Part shown: positions 1-7,864 of the stretch, in pieces
Position numbering within the stretch: position 1 is the stretch's first letter
Layout: the number at the start of each line of letters is the position of its first letter
Source of the DNA: Ruminococcaceae bacterium UBA7075
Lineage (GTDB): Bacteria; Bacillota; Clostridia; Oscillospirales; Acutalibacteraceae
Assembly (NCBI GenBank): GCA_002493635.1
Contig: DKZL01000028.1
Span: 34,704-71,397, forward strand
DNA length: 36,694 nucleotides
Direction of reading: 5' to 3'
Translations under genes and position numbers: made by a program
Notes under the pieces: model-generated
Told to the model about the DNA's origin: nothing
The model's input: the letters and a program-made list of their open reading frames with translations, nothing else
Databases searched by the model: none

Positions 1-1347
1 TCTTCTCTTTTCAAAGAAGTCGAGTGCAACTTTCGGGAACTGAGCATATGAAAGAACATCCTCAGGCTGTTCAATCCACTCTGCAATCTCTCCTCTAAGC
101 TTATCAAGCTCAGGCTCAAGTGCGTCTGCCGGACGTCCCTTGATTACTTTCTTGTCACCGATAATCTTCTTCTGGAATGCAGGATCAATTGGCATAGGAG
201 TTGTACCGTATTCACCTGCAACAAGTCCCTTGAACTCATTTGTGCACATTGAATAACGCTTGCCTGTGATTACATTGAATACAGCCTGAGTTCCGACAAT
301 CTGTGAAGTCGGAGTAACAAGCGGAGGATAACCCGAATCCTTGCGGACACGAGGAACTTCTTCAAGAACCTCAGTAAGCTGATCTTCTTTGCCTGCCTGC
401 TTAAGCTGTGAAAGAAGGTTTGAAAGCATACCGCCCGGAACCTGATATATAAGTGCCTTAGCGTCTGTTGCAAGCATTGATGGGTCAAGAAGTCCTGATT
501 TGATGTACTTCTCGCGAAGAGTCATAAAGTATGCACGAATTTCTGCGAGAGCCTTAATATCAAGACCTGTATCAAATTCTGTGCCCTGAAGTGCAGCAAC
601 CATTGACTCTGTCGGTGCGTGTGATGTACCCAGAGCGAGCGGGCTGATAGCAGTATCAATTCTGTCCGCACCTGCCTCTACGCCTTTTAACAGACACATA
701 GAAGCAAGACCTGATGTATAGTGTGTGTGAAGCTGAATAGGAAGCTCAGGAACAGCCTTTTTAATTGCCTTTACAAGGCTTTCTGTTCTTGACGGAGTAA
801 GAAGTGCAGCCATATCCTTGATACAGATTGAATCTGCACCTGCATCTGCAATTCTTTTTGCATATTCAACATAGTATTCATCGGTAAATACAGGGCCTGT
901 TGTGTAGCTGATTGCTACCTGAGCCTCTGCTTTGCCGTTCTGATTTTTGGCAGCCTTTATTGCTGTCTTAAGATTTTTAATGTCGTTAAGCGCATCAAAA
1001 ATACGGATAATATCAATACCGTTAGCAACTGAACGCTCAACAAGATACTCAACGCAATCGTCAGCATAGTGACGGTATCCGAGCATATTCTGACCTCTGA
1101 AAAGCATCTGGAGCTTTGTATTAGGGCAGTGATCCTTAATAGTTCTGAGTCTTTCCCACGGATCTTCATTTAAGAAACGGAGGCAGGAATCATATGTTGC
1201 GCCGCCCCAACATTCGAGTGAATAATAACCGATTTTATCAAGCTTATCAAGAATCGGCAGCATATCCTCTGTTGTCATTCTTGTAGCGATTAGTGACTGG
1301 TGAGCATCACGCAGGGCAGTTTCGGTTACTTGGATTTTCTTTGCCAT
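1..1347 (-). CDS. oadA: Oxaloacetate decarboxylase alpha / transcarboxylase 5S-type subunit (partial)
   Basis: This is the first 449 codons of a biotin-dependent carboxyltransferase of the pyruvate carboxylase/OadA family; the 3' end lies beyond the window. The family moves a carboxyl group between oxaloacetate or pyruvate and carboxybiotin in the cytoplasm. The N-terminus MAKKIQVTETALRDAHQS carries the conserved metal-binding Asp14. Further in are the metal-ligand motif QLHTHYTSG and the active-site lysine motif CIKDMAALLTP, followed by the PYC_OADA-type domain. The ATG has an AAAGGG box 8 nt upstream. It lies 33 nt after a separate biotin carrier gene, so it probably has no biotinyl domain of its own. 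The C-terminus cannot be seen, so a fused biotinyl domain is not excluded. With the two genes upstream it forms a three-part set resembling propionibacterial transcarboxylase (12S, 1.3S, 5S). Whether a membrane beta subunit follows, which would make it a sodium pump, is off-window. Confidence 0.9.
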   Translation of the reverse strand, partial: MAKKIQVTETALRDAHQSLIATRMTTEDMLPILDKLDKIGYYSLECWGGATYDSCLRFLNEDPWERLRTIKDHCPNTKLQMLFRGQNMLGYRHYADDCVEYLVERSVANGIDIIRIFDALNDIKNLKTAIKAAKNQNGKAEAQVAISYTTGPVFTDEYYVEYAKRIADAGADSICIKDMAALLTPSRTESLVKAIKKAVPELPIQLHTHYTSGLASMCLLKGVEAGADRIDTAISPLALGTSHAPTESMVAALQGTEFDTGLDIKALAEIRAYFMTLREKYIKSGLLDPSMLATDAKALIYQVPGGMLSNLLSQLKQAGKEDQLTEVLEEVPRVRKDSGYPPLVTPTSQIVGTQAVFNVITGKRYSMCTNEFKGLVAGEYGTTPMPIDPAFQKKIIGDKKVIKGRPADALEPELDKLRGEIAEWIEQPEDVLSYAQFPKVALDFFEKRR

Positions 1348-1380
1348 TGTGTACATCCCTTTCTCAAGTAATGTTAATAA

Positions 1381-1746
1381 TTAGTTAAGAGTTACAAGAA
1401 CCTTACCTGAGTCTACTGACTCGCCCTTTGCAACATCAATAGTTGCAACTGTACCGTCCTGAGGAGCCTTTACAGGTGTTTCCATCTTCATAGCCTCAAT
1501 AAATACAAGGTCATCGCCGGCTTTTACAGCCTGACCGGCAGAAACTTCAATTTTAACAACTGTACCGGGCATAGGAGCCTTAACAACTACTGAGCCTGCT
1601 GCACCTGCCGGAGCCGAAGGCTTTGCAGCCGGTGCCGGAGCAGCTGCTGCCGCTGGAGCTGAAGCTACAGGTGCTGAAGAACCCCCAAGCTCTTCAACCT
1701 GAACGTCATATGCTGTACCGTTTACTGTAATTCTTAAATTTTTCAT
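1381..1746 (-). CDS. Biotin carboxyl carrier protein (1.3S / decarboxylase gamma type)
   Basis: This 121-residue carrier shuttles carboxybiotin between two carboxyltransferase subunits. Residues 1-20 form a short strand-rich head (LRITVNGTAYDV). Residues 22-52 are an Ala/Pro linker, and residues 53-121 are a biotinyl domain with the motif EAMKMET, so Lys87 is the biotinylation site. The length and head resemble the 1.3S subunit of propionibacterial transcarboxylase and the gamma subunits of clostridial decarboxylases. The gene starts 37 nt after the carboxyltransferase stop and ends 33 nt before the OadA-like gene, so all three are probably one transcript. The acceptor and donor substrates cannot be decided from this subunit. 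Confidence 0.93.
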   Translation of the reverse strand: MKNLRITVNGTAYDVQVEELGGSSAPVASAPAAAAAPAPAAKPSAPAGAAGSVVVKAPMPGTVVKIEVSAGQAVKAGDDLVFIEAMKMETPVKAPQDGTVATIDVAKGESVDSGKVLVTLN

Positions 1747-1783
1747 AATGGTAATCCCCTTTTATATTAACAAAATTCAATTA

Positions 1784-3094
1784 TCAAATTGTTGAATGCT
1801 TCTTTGAAAGTGTAGGAACACGCTTGCCTGCAAGCATATCAATAGCGTTAATCAAAGTCTGACGAAGCTCTGTTTCCTCAACAATACCGTCAACATAACC
1901 ATTCTGAGCAGCGTTGAAAGCAGAAAGATTTTCGCTTGCAAACTTCTCAGCAACAGCCTTCTGCTCGCTTACGGCAACCTTCATAGTTTCGGGCGCCATA
2001 ATAAATGCAGCTGCCTCAACATTTACAGGAGAAATAACAGCGTCGGGAAGAGCATATACAACATCAGCGTTTGCACCTGTGCCTGCAAGTGCAATGTATG
2101 CAGAACCTACAGCCTTGCCGGTTATAACAGAAATTTTTATTGTTGTTGCTTCTGCATATGCCGAAGCAAGCTTTGCAGCTGACGAAAGCGACTCAAAGCC
2201 CTTGCAGTCTGCAAATGTGATAACAGGAATTGAGAAAGCATCACAGAAACGGACAAACTTTGCAATCTTTGAAGCAGATGCACAATCAAGCTCTTTACCA
2301 AGAGTATGTGCAATAGCAACTACCTGACCGCCAAGACGAACGAGACGTGTTTTTGCATTTGCACCGAATGAATCAAACAGCTTGAATCTGGTTGATGAGT
2401 CAACAGTTCTGCCAACAATACAGCCTTCGCCTGTCGGAGCTTCATCAAATGCCTGAGGAGCAGGCACAAGATTGTTTGAAGGCAGGAAAGTCACAAGCTC
2501 TTTTGCCATTTCAACAGCTTCTGCCGAATCCTTGGCAATTACAGCTGCGTTACCCTTTGAAGCGTTATATTCAGCATCAGCATTTTTGCCTGTTACATCA
2601 AGCGAAAGCTGTGCGTCTTTGCTCATAATTACAACATCGGCGCTTACAGCATTCAAAGCATTAGTGCCAAGGCAAGTGCCTAAAATTACAGAAATCTGAG
2701 GAACTACACCCGAAAGTGACGCTGCGCTGTTAAGAACCTCGCCGCATCCTGCAAGAAGTTCAGTACCCTGCGCAAGTCTGCCGCCTACACTATCATAAAA
2801 ACCAACAACAGGCGCACCTGTCTTGAGTGCAAGACCATAAATCTTCTTGAGCTTTGCAGCCTGAGCCTTGCTCATTGCGCCGCCGCAAATATCACTGTTC
2901 TGAGCAAATGCATAAACAGGCATTCCCTCTACTGTGCCAAAGCCCGCAACTACCTCTGCAAAACCGTCGCCTGACTTTGCAAAAGCATCAATTTCACAAA
3001 AGCTGTCTGCATCAAAAAACTCAGTAATTGTCTTGTAGGCAGATGTTGCAGCAATTTCAGCTTTTGCCTGATTGACCTTTTCAATACTCATCAT
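1784..3094 (-). CDS. Acyl-CoA carboxyltransferase-like subunit (MmdA/12S family), divergent
   Basis: This 436-residue protein belongs to the carboxyl transferase superfamily (MmdA, PccB, 12S). It has the two crotonase-like halves, covering roughly residues 25-210 and 230-430. Recognisable family signatures are SGVVPQISVILG at 128-139, FCDAFSIPVITF at 283-294 and ADVVYALPDAVISPV at 343-357. It is about 80 residues shorter than typical 12S/MmdA proteins and lacks the usual N-terminal basic ARERL segment. The oxyanion-hole glycine motifs are altered: SVGGR at 102-106 where SGGAR is usual, GTCLGTN at 139-145 where an AGG pair is usual, and AVGSAY where YGGSY is usual. The start is one of two tandem ATGs (3094 or 3091), 5 or 8 nt after GGAGG; a longer in-frame start at 3193 has no ribosome site and overlaps the promoter. 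It is the first gene of the operon. The substrate is uncertain. Confidence 0.85.
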   Translation of the reverse strand: MMSIEKVNQAKAEIAATSAYKTITEFFDADSFCEIDAFAKSGDGFAEVVAGFGTVEGMPVYAFAQNSDICGGAMSKAQAAKLKKIYGLALKTGAPVVGFYDSVGGRLAQGTELLAGCGEVLNSAASLSGVVPQISVILGTCLGTNALNAVSADVVIMSKDAQLSLDVTGKNADAEYNASKGNAAVIAKDSAEAVEMAKELVTFLPSNNLVPAPQAFDEAPTGEGCIVGRTVDSSTRFKLFDSFGANAKTRLVRLGGQVVAIAHTLGKELDCASASKIAKFVRFCDAFSIPVITFADCKGFESLSSAAKLASAYAEATTIKISVITGKAVGSAYIALAGTGANADVVYALPDAVISPVNVEAAAFIMAPETMKVAVSEQKAVAEKFASENLSAFNAAQNGYVDGIVEETELRQTLINAIDMLAGKRVPTLSKKHSTI

Positions 3095-3166
3095 TAAATC
3101 CTCCAATACTATGTATTGAAATATATAGCGTACATCACGCCATATACTTAAATTACTACACAATAC

Positions 3167-3195
3167 ATTATATCCTATTATAATGAAAAGCACAA
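3167..3195 (-). promoter_or_regulatory. Promoter of the carboxyltransferase operon
   Basis: Read on the minus strand there is TTGTGC (3190-3195), a 17-nt spacer and a perfect TATAAT (3167-3172), about 70 nt before the start codon. The leader holds a 9-bp hairpin (3123-3131 with 3137-3145, one G.U pair). A second 6-bp hairpin (CAATAC/GTATTG) abuts the GGAGG box, so leader folding may tune translation. Confidence 0.6.
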
Positions 3196-3612
3196 GAAAA
3201 AAGGCAGTAATTTTTGTATTTTTTGATAGTTTTCATAGTTATTATTAAATTCAAATAAATTTATTGACATTTTGACCAATATCAGCTGCCGGTGGGCTGG
3301 CAACCAGCGGGTTGCAGCTGTCCGAGCAGACAGCATCATATAAAAATACACTTCTATGCCCGAAAGCTAACGAGTAATTTACTATAAACAGATTCTATAA
3401 TTAATGTTGTGGTAACAACAAACGGAGCCTTAATAATGTTATGTGTAGGTGACGGCATCCTTGACGTCCCACCTGATTGCCAACGGCAATCAGGGAAAAC
3501 AACATCTTAAAACAAGGCTTTTGGACATCTGAGAATCCGCCCCCTACAAGAGATAATCTCAATAAACGGCTGCTTTTTATATTTATTGACATAGAGCCTG
3601 TAAATATAAAAT
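3195..3612. other. Gene-free stretch with repeat and hairpins
   Basis: About 420 nt lie between the carboxylase promoter and the putP terminator. I see no gene here. The stretch holds one copy of the dispersed repeat (3288-3400). It also has a strong 10-bp hairpin (CCTGATTGCC at 3472-3481, loop AAC, GGCAATCAGG at 3485-3494) and several weaker inverted segments. A 63-codon minus-strand reading frame (3401-3592) lacks a ribosome site and looks accidental. A structured RNA or a decayed element is possible but unproven. Confidence 0.4.
3288..3400 (+). repeat. Dispersed intergenic repeat, copy A
   Basis: This copy shares the 12-mer GCCGGTGGGCTG with copy B near 9.74 kb. It then shares a 38-nt block (3326-3363 versus 9757-9794) with 34 identities, and a tail (3372-3388 versus 9803-9819) with 15 of 17 identities. 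Its last 15 nt (AAACAGATTCTATAA, 3386-3400) recur exactly at 34796-34810. The 5' part can fold: CAGCTGC/GCAGCTG encloses GCAACC/GGTTGC. Confidence 0.7.
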
Positions 3613-3636
3613 AAGGACAATCGTCTGACTGCCCTT
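3613..3636 (-). terminator. putP terminator
   Basis: The minus-strand transcript forms a 10-bp stem (arms 3627-3636 and 3613-3622, two G.U pairs) with loop AGAC, followed by ATTTTATATTT. It starts 15 nt after the putP stop codon. Confidence 0.65.
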
Positions 3637-3650
3637 AAATGAATTTTATG

Positions 3651-5204
3651 TTAAATTTCAAGTGTCTTAATTGACTCAAATTCTTTAACTATTTCCTTTG
3701 ATGGCTTTTTTGTAACAAGTGAAACAACCACATTTACAACCAAACCGAGAATAAAGCCGACAATCAAAGAATACAAGCCTGTTGCCGCATAAATAGTTCC
3801 GCCGTTTATCAGTGGCAGATAGTCCCAGATGATTACGGTCAAAGCACCTACAGCCATACCGCTTACTGCGCCTGCAAGGTTTGAACGCTTCCAGAAAAGT
3901 GCAAGCAGAACTACCGGACCAAACGCAGAGCCAAAACCTGCCCACGCATCGGAAACAAGAGCCATAATACTTGAGTTAGGGTCAAGAGCAATAAAGAATG
4001 CAACAACCGCAACAATTATTACGGCAATCTTGCCAACCCAAAGCGCTTTTTTCTCGCTTGCATCTTTTTTGATAACACCCTTATACATATCCTCGGAAAC
4101 AGCAGAAGCCGTAACAAGAAGCTGACTGTCAGCAGTTGACATAATAGCCGCCAATATACCGCAAAGGAATATTCCGCCGATGAAAATTACTATGCCGTTG
4201 CCTGAGAAAAGCTGCTGAATTGTGCGGATAAATGCAGTTTCGCTTGTTGCAGCATCAAGCTGAGTTGTAAGATAACCTCTTGCAACAAGACCGATAAGAC
4301 AGGAAGCTGCAAGCGAAATAATTACCCATGTAATAGCAATTTTTCTTGACTTTTTAATCTCGCTGTTGCTCTTTACAGCCATAAATCTTATAAGAATATG
4401 CGGCATACCAAAATATCCAAGACCCCAAGCCAGATTAGAAATAATTGAAACAGCCGAAACAGAGGTGCCGTCGTCATTCTTAAAGAAATTCAAATAATTT
4501 TCAGGACTTGAAACACCTTTTGCAACTAATGTGCTTGCAAAGCCGTCATTGAATGTAAGCAATGCATACGCAACAATCGGCACAGCCAAAATAGCCACAA
4601 GCATTAACATTCCCTGAATAAAGTCAGTAGTACAAACAGCCTTGAATCCACCCATAAACGTATAGATTAAAATTACAAGAGCCGCAATGCCGAGGCCGAT
4701 AAGATAAACGGAATTATAATTGCTGTCATCGGAAAACAGCGTAGCAAAAAGCTTTGCGCCCGAGCTGAAAGCCGATGCAGTATAAACCGTAAAGAATACC
4801 GCAATAATCAGCGCAGAAACTATTTTTATAACGCCCTTTGTGTCACGGTAACGGTTCTGGAAAAAGCTTGGAATAGTCAGCGAATTTCCTGCAACAATTG
4901 TATATTTTCTGAGTCTTGCAGAAACTATGTACCAGTTAAGAATTGTACCGATCAGCAAACCTACTGCAATCCATACCTCACCCGTACCTGCAAGATACAC
5001 CGATCCGGGCAGTCCCATAAGCAACCATCCGCTCATATCGGATGCCTGTGCCGAAAGTGCAGCTGTCCAGCCGCCCAAATTACGGCCGCCTAAAAAATAG
5101 TCCTCATTATTCTTTGTGCTTTTTGAATATACAACGCCAATGATAATCATTATTATCATATATGCCGCAAACGCACCGAGAACAATAATATTATTTGTCG
5201 TCAT
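3651..5204 (-). CDS. putP: Sodium/proline symporter PutP
   Basis: This 517-residue transporter belongs to the sodium:solute symporter (SSS) family and imports L-proline with sodium across the cytoplasmic membrane. It has about 13 hydrophobic segments along its whole length. It begins with the typical YMIIMIIIGVVYSKSTKNNE and EDYFLGGRNLGGWTAALSAQASDMSGWL region. The family sodium-site signature STADSQLLVTASAVSEDMY is also present. Both the sequence and the near-standard length point to PutP rather than a panthothenate or glucose symporter, although the substrate is inferred. The gene is monocistronic, flanked by a terminator on each side (3613-3636 and 5257-5290). Proline import could serve osmoprotection or Stickland-type use; the sequence does not say which. 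Confidence 0.93.
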   Translation of the reverse strand: MTTNNIIVLGAFAAYMIIMIIIGVVYSKSTKNNEDYFLGGRNLGGWTAALSAQASDMSGWLLMGLPGSVYLAGTGEVWIAVGLLIGTILNWYIVSARLRKYTIVAGNSLTIPSFFQNRYRDTKGVIKIVSALIIAVFFTVYTASAFSSGAKLFATLFSDDSNYNSVYLIGLGIAALVILIYTFMGGFKAVCTTDFIQGMLMLVAILAVPIVAYALLTFNDGFASTLVAKGVSSPENYLNFFKNDDGTSVSAVSIISNLAWGLGYFGMPHILIRFMAVKSNSEIKKSRKIAITWVIISLAASCLIGLVARGYLTTQLDAATSETAFIRTIQQLFSGNGIVIFIGGIFLCGILAAIMSTADSQLLVTASAVSEDMYKGVIKKDASEKKALWVGKIAVIIVAVVAFFIALDPNSSIMALVSDAWAGFGSAFGPVVLLALFWKRSNLAGAVSGMAVGALTVIIWDYLPLINGGTIYAATGLYSLIVGFILGLVVNVVVSLVTKKPSKEIVKEFESIKTLEI

Positions 5205-5243
5205 TGTTTACCCCCTGTTTTTATCCCCACTCCGTAAATTCAG

Positions 5244-5271
5244 CTTATATTAAAACTTTTATTCCCGAAGT
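5244..5271 (+). repeat. Short intergenic repeat, copy D
   Basis: This 28-nt segment matches 15336-15363 at 26 of 28 positions. It contains the 15-nt core AACTTTTATTCCCGA (5254-5268), which is also found in dispersed copies A and B with a few changes. Here the core forms the left arm of a terminator hairpin. Confidence 0.6.
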
Positions 5272-5290
5272 CTGAACCTCGGGAATAAAA
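5257..5290 (-). terminator. Terminator of the rsmD-coaD operon
   Basis: A perfect 12-bp stem (TTTTATTCCCGA at 5257-5268, TCGGGAATAAAA at 5279-5290) encloses a 10-nt loop. It lies 38 nt after the stop of the coiled-coil gene and 52 nt before the putP start. The A/T-rich ends let it work in either direction. Confidence 0.75.
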
Positions 5291-5328
5291 CATTTATGTT
5301 AATTCAAATTTCTGAGCGGATAGAAAAT

Positions 5329-5799
5329 TTATTTTCTGTCAGAACCTGATTTTTGAGAATTTGCAATATTCTGTTTTGTCTTTCTAATCTCATTAAGCTG
5401 TTCGGCAATGCTCTCTTCGGTACGCTTGATAATGCTGTTTACATAAACATTTGCCGCATTGCGGATTTCAGCAGACTTCTTTTTTGCATCCTCAACAATC
5501 TCTGTTGCCTTTGCCTGTGCCTCACGTACAAGCTCGTTCTGATTAAGCATAGCTTTTTTGCGCTCTTCAGCAGCACGGATAATATTTTCGGACTCACGGT
5601 TAGCCTCTGCAAGAATCTGCTTTCTGTCAGCAACAATATTCTTTGCCTGTCTTACCTCAGCGGGCATAGAATCCTGAATCTGATCAAGAATATCATAAAT
5701 ATCATTACTGCTTACCATTACCTTACCGTTTGAAAAAGGTACTGCCTTAGCATCATTAATAATATCCTGAAGCTGTAATACTAAATCATCAACTTTCAT
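5329..5799 (-). CDS. Coiled-coil protein next to coaD, function unknown
   Basis: This 156-residue, charged protein is predicted to be almost entirely alpha-helical. After a short N-terminal part (MKVDDLVLQLQDIINDA), residues from about 45 to 140 are rich in Ala, Glu, Lys and Arg with coiled-coil spacing (AEANRESENIIRAAEERKKA). The tail is polar. Proteins of this kind commonly sit beside coaD in Clostridia and are often labelled ATPase, but no Walker motif is visible, so I do not assign that activity. DivIVA-like or scaffolding roles are possible. The start is the ATG at 5799, 8 nt after AAGGAG; an upstream in-frame GTG overlaps the ribosome site. It follows coaD by 28 nt and is the last gene before the terminator. 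Confidence 0.8.
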   Translation of the reverse strand: MKVDDLVLQLQDIINDAKAVPFSNGKVMVSSNDIYDILDQIQDSMPAEVRQAKNIVADRKQILAEANRESENIIRAAEERKKAMLNQNELVREAQAKATEIVEDAKKKSAEIRNAANVYVNSIIKRTEESIAEQLNEIRKTKQNIANSQKSGSDRK

Positions 5800-5827
5800 T
5801 TTTTCCACTCCTTAAACTTTTTGAAAA

Positions 5828-6310
5828 TTATTTTCTCAAACCCCTTACAATTTTGTCATGAATACATTCAGGTACAAAATTGCTTATATCTCCGCCCATT
5901 GACGCAACCTCACGCACCATACTGGAGCTCAGATACATTGCATCAGCATCAGCTGAAAGAAATATCGTTTCAAGCTGTGGGTTAAGTTTTTTATTGGTGA
6001 GCGCCATCTGAAATTCATATTCAAAATCAGATACAGCCCTCAGTCCCCTTACAACCGCATCAACATTGTTCTGTCTGCAATATTCAGCCAGAAGCCCATC
6101 AAAGCTGACAACTCTGACATTATCAAGCTCCTTGGTAGCCTCTTTCAAAAAATCAATGCGTTCCTCTATCGAAAAGCTTGGAATTTTCGCCGAATTAACA
6201 AGCACGCCGACAATAACACAATCAAACATTCTCGCCGCCCTGTTTATAATGTCAATGTGTCCGCGAGTAACCGGGTCAAAACTGCCCGGACAAATTACTG
6301 TTTTATTCAT
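5828..6310 (-). CDS. coaD: Phosphopantetheine adenylyltransferase
   Basis: CoaD transfers AMP from ATP to 4'-phosphopantetheine, giving dephospho-CoA, the penultimate step of coenzyme A synthesis. The 160-residue length is standard. The nucleotidyltransferase motif PGSFDPVTRGH is at residues 8-18, with the catalytic TxGH at 15-18. The C-terminal SSSMVREVASMGGDISNFVP matches the family's substrate-binding ISSSxVRE region. Its start overlaps the rsmD stop by 4 nt (ATGA), so the two are translationally coupled. rsmD-coaD is a classic Firmicutes pair. Confidence 0.97.
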   Translation of the reverse strand: MNKTVICPGSFDPVTRGHIDIINRAARMFDCVIVGVLVNSAKIPSFSIEERIDFLKEATKELDNVRVVSFDGLLAEYCRQNNVDAVVRGLRAVSDFEYEFQMALTNKKLNPQLETIFLSADADAMYLSSSMVREVASMGGDISNFVPECIHDKIVRGLRK

Positions 6311-6855
6311 TGTAAAAAGTCCTTATGTCTGTATATACTTACCTTTATTTTACCATAGCGATACTTTCTGTCAAGCATAAATTCGCCATAGCTTTCGGCA
6401 AGTTCCTCATCAAGAGGATTTTCGGCTATAATAACGCCCGTATCCTTTACGCATTCAACAACACTTTCAAGTGCTTCCTGCAAAAGTCCTGTCTTGTACG
6501 GAGGGTCAAGGAACACAATGTCAAATTCATCCTGATTCATAGCCAGAAAGCTGTGAAAGTCCATCTGAAAAACCTTTGACTGCAATTCAAATTTTGTGCT
6601 TTTCAAATTGCGTTTTATTGCCGCAACCGATTTTTTTGAGCTGTCAACAAAGCACGCCTCTTTAGCACCTCGGCTTATTGCCTCAATGCCCATCTGTCCG
6701 GAGCCTGCAAACAAATCAAGAAACCGCCTGCCCTCAGTTTCAAACTGAATAACAGAAAAAATAGCCTCTTTAACTCTGTCAGTTGTCGGGCGGACATCCT
6801 CGCCCTCAAGGGGTTCAAGCCTTCTGCCCCTTGCTATTCCTGTAATTACACGCAT
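6307..6855 (-). CDS. rsmD: 16S rRNA (guanine966-N2)-methyltransferase
   Basis: RsmD methylates N2 of G966 in 16S rRNA using S-adenosylmethionine. The 182-residue protein starts with the family hallmark MRVITGIARGRRLEPLEG. It then has VRPTTDRVKEAIF (21-33), the SAM-binding DLFAGSGQMG (47-56) and the catalytic DPPY (117-120). An AAAAGGAC ribosome site precedes the ATG. A small hairpin (CAGAGG/CCTCTG, 6871-6886) sits just upstream of it. It leads the rsmD-coaD-coiled-coil operon. Confidence 0.96.
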   Translation of the reverse strand: MRVITGIARGRRLEPLEGEDVRPTTDRVKEAIFSVIQFETEGRRFLDLFAGSGQMGIEAISRGAKEACFVDSSKKSVAAIKRNLKSTKFELQSKVFQMDFHSFLAMNQDEFDIVFLDPPYKTGLLQEALESVVECVKDTGVIIAENPLDEELAESYGEFMLDRKYRYGKIKVSIYRHKDFLQ

Positions 6856-6905
6856 ATTATCGTCCTTTTACAGAGGAAATCCTCTGCATTATAGTCTTTT
6901 ATGTC

Positions 6906-6934
6906 ATTATAACACATAATTGTAAATATTACAA
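6906..6934 (-). promoter_or_regulatory. Promoter of the rsmD operon
   Basis: The minus strand reads TTGTAA (6929-6934), 17 nt, TATAAT (6906-6911). The predicted transcript begins about 45 nt before the rsmD ATG and includes the small hairpin at 6871-6886. Confidence 0.6.
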
Positions 6935-7092
6935 CAAATTTTTAATCTTTTTATCTCCGCTATATTAAGTTTAATATAGTTTAAAGTGCAGTGTCCCGGG
7001 GTTTAAACTTCTGCTTAATGGTAAACATCATACTTTGCTTCTATCCTATAAGTCATAGATGTAAAAAGTCACTTAAGATAATTACATTTTCA

Positions 7093-7746
7093 TTATTCGA
7101 CCTTTGGCTCAGGAATCAGACCGCAGTCTGTGAATGAAAAATCACCTATTTGAAACTTCTTGTCTGTGATTTTCTCAGTCAGTTGTCTGCACTCAATAAA
7201 TTCGTCAGTCACAATTACAAAAAATTGCTTATCAGATTTATTAACTAAATAAAAATCTTTATCAGTATTTTTTACAGAGTTAATAAACTGCGGAATTCCA
7301 AATGGTGCATCAAACAAAAAACCAATCACATTATCTATTACCTTTTCTCCATTTGTCAGTATTTGCTTACCCATGAGATAGTGTATCTCCGCATCAGGAT
7401 ATTTTTCTCTTACAATCATATCCTTTTTACCTGTTTTCTTAACCAATCTGCCTCTGATTTTTCGAATATAATTGTAAGAATCAAGGTCAATTTCTTCTCT
7501 TGTAATTGTTAAATCAAGACCTTCGCCATCATCAAGAAGATAATCCACACTGACATTCAGAAGCTTTGATAGTTTTCTCAAATTGTCTATGTCAGGCATT
7601 CCCTTTCCTGATTCCCATTTTGTAACAGCCTGCCTTGACACTATAAGTTTTTTAGCTAAATTTTCTTGTGTTAATCCGGCGTTTTTTCTTGCAGATTTCA
7701 GTTTCTCTCCTAATGTCATTGGTGTTTCATTTCCATTCACTTTCAT
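7093..7746 (-). CDS. XRE-family transcriptional regulator
   Basis: This 217-residue protein has an N-terminal helix-turn-helix of the Cro/C1 type at about residues 10-66 (LKSARKNAGLTQENLAKKL, then VSRQAVTKWESGKGMPDIDNL). The remaining 150 residues are a soluble, mixed alpha/beta region with no family I recognise and no membrane segment. The first half is typical of small Firmicutes regulators. The ligand and targets are unknown. The ATG is preceded by GGAGG. The gene stands alone, and its promoter carries a 10-bp palindrome over the -10 box, which suggests autorepression. No partner gene (toxin, transporter) is adjacent. Confidence 0.85.
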   Translation of the reverse strand: MKVNGNETPMTLGEKLKSARKNAGLTQENLAKKLIVSRQAVTKWESGKGMPDIDNLRKLSKLLNVSVDYLLDDGEGLDLTITREEIDLDSYNYIRKIRGRLVKKTGKKDMIVREKYPDAEIHYLMGKQILTNGEKVIDNVIGFLFDAPFGIPQFINSVKNTDKDFYLVNKSDKQFFVIVTDEFIECRQLTEKITDKKFQIGDFSFTDCGLIPEPKVE

Positions 7747-7769
7747 ATTGATTCCTCCAAATATATAGT

Positions 7770-7819
7770 CAGCATTTTTATGCTGTCTTCAGTATACTGT
7801 TGAAACAATAAATTTACAA
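7770..7819 (-). promoter_or_regulatory. XRE gene promoter with overlapping palindrome
   Basis: The minus strand shows TTGTAA (7814-7819), 17 nt, TATACT (7791-7796). The -10 box lies inside the perfect palindrome CAGTATACTG (7790-7799). A second inverted repeat, CAGCAT-TTTT-ATGCTG (7770-7785), follows in the leader. Both could be bound by the regulator itself. Confidence 0.5.
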
Positions 7820-7864
7820 GAAATGCTCTTTTGCCTTATAGCAACGCTTCGTAGCAAACGTATT

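Noticed and set aside
1914..2327. 137-codon plus-strand frame antisense to the carboxyltransferase
   Set aside because: It lies wholly within a well-supported gene on the other strand and is explained by that gene's codon bias.
3401..3592. 63-codon minus-strand reading frame as a small gene
   Set aside because: There is no ribosome binding site, the composition is odd (Leu/Arg-rich tail), and a strong hairpin and repeat-like sequence run through it.
6960..6979. CTATATTA/TAATATAG hairpin as terminator of the XRE gene
   Set aside because: It is all A/T, lies over 110 nt from the stop, and is followed on the minus strand by A-rich and not U-rich sequence.
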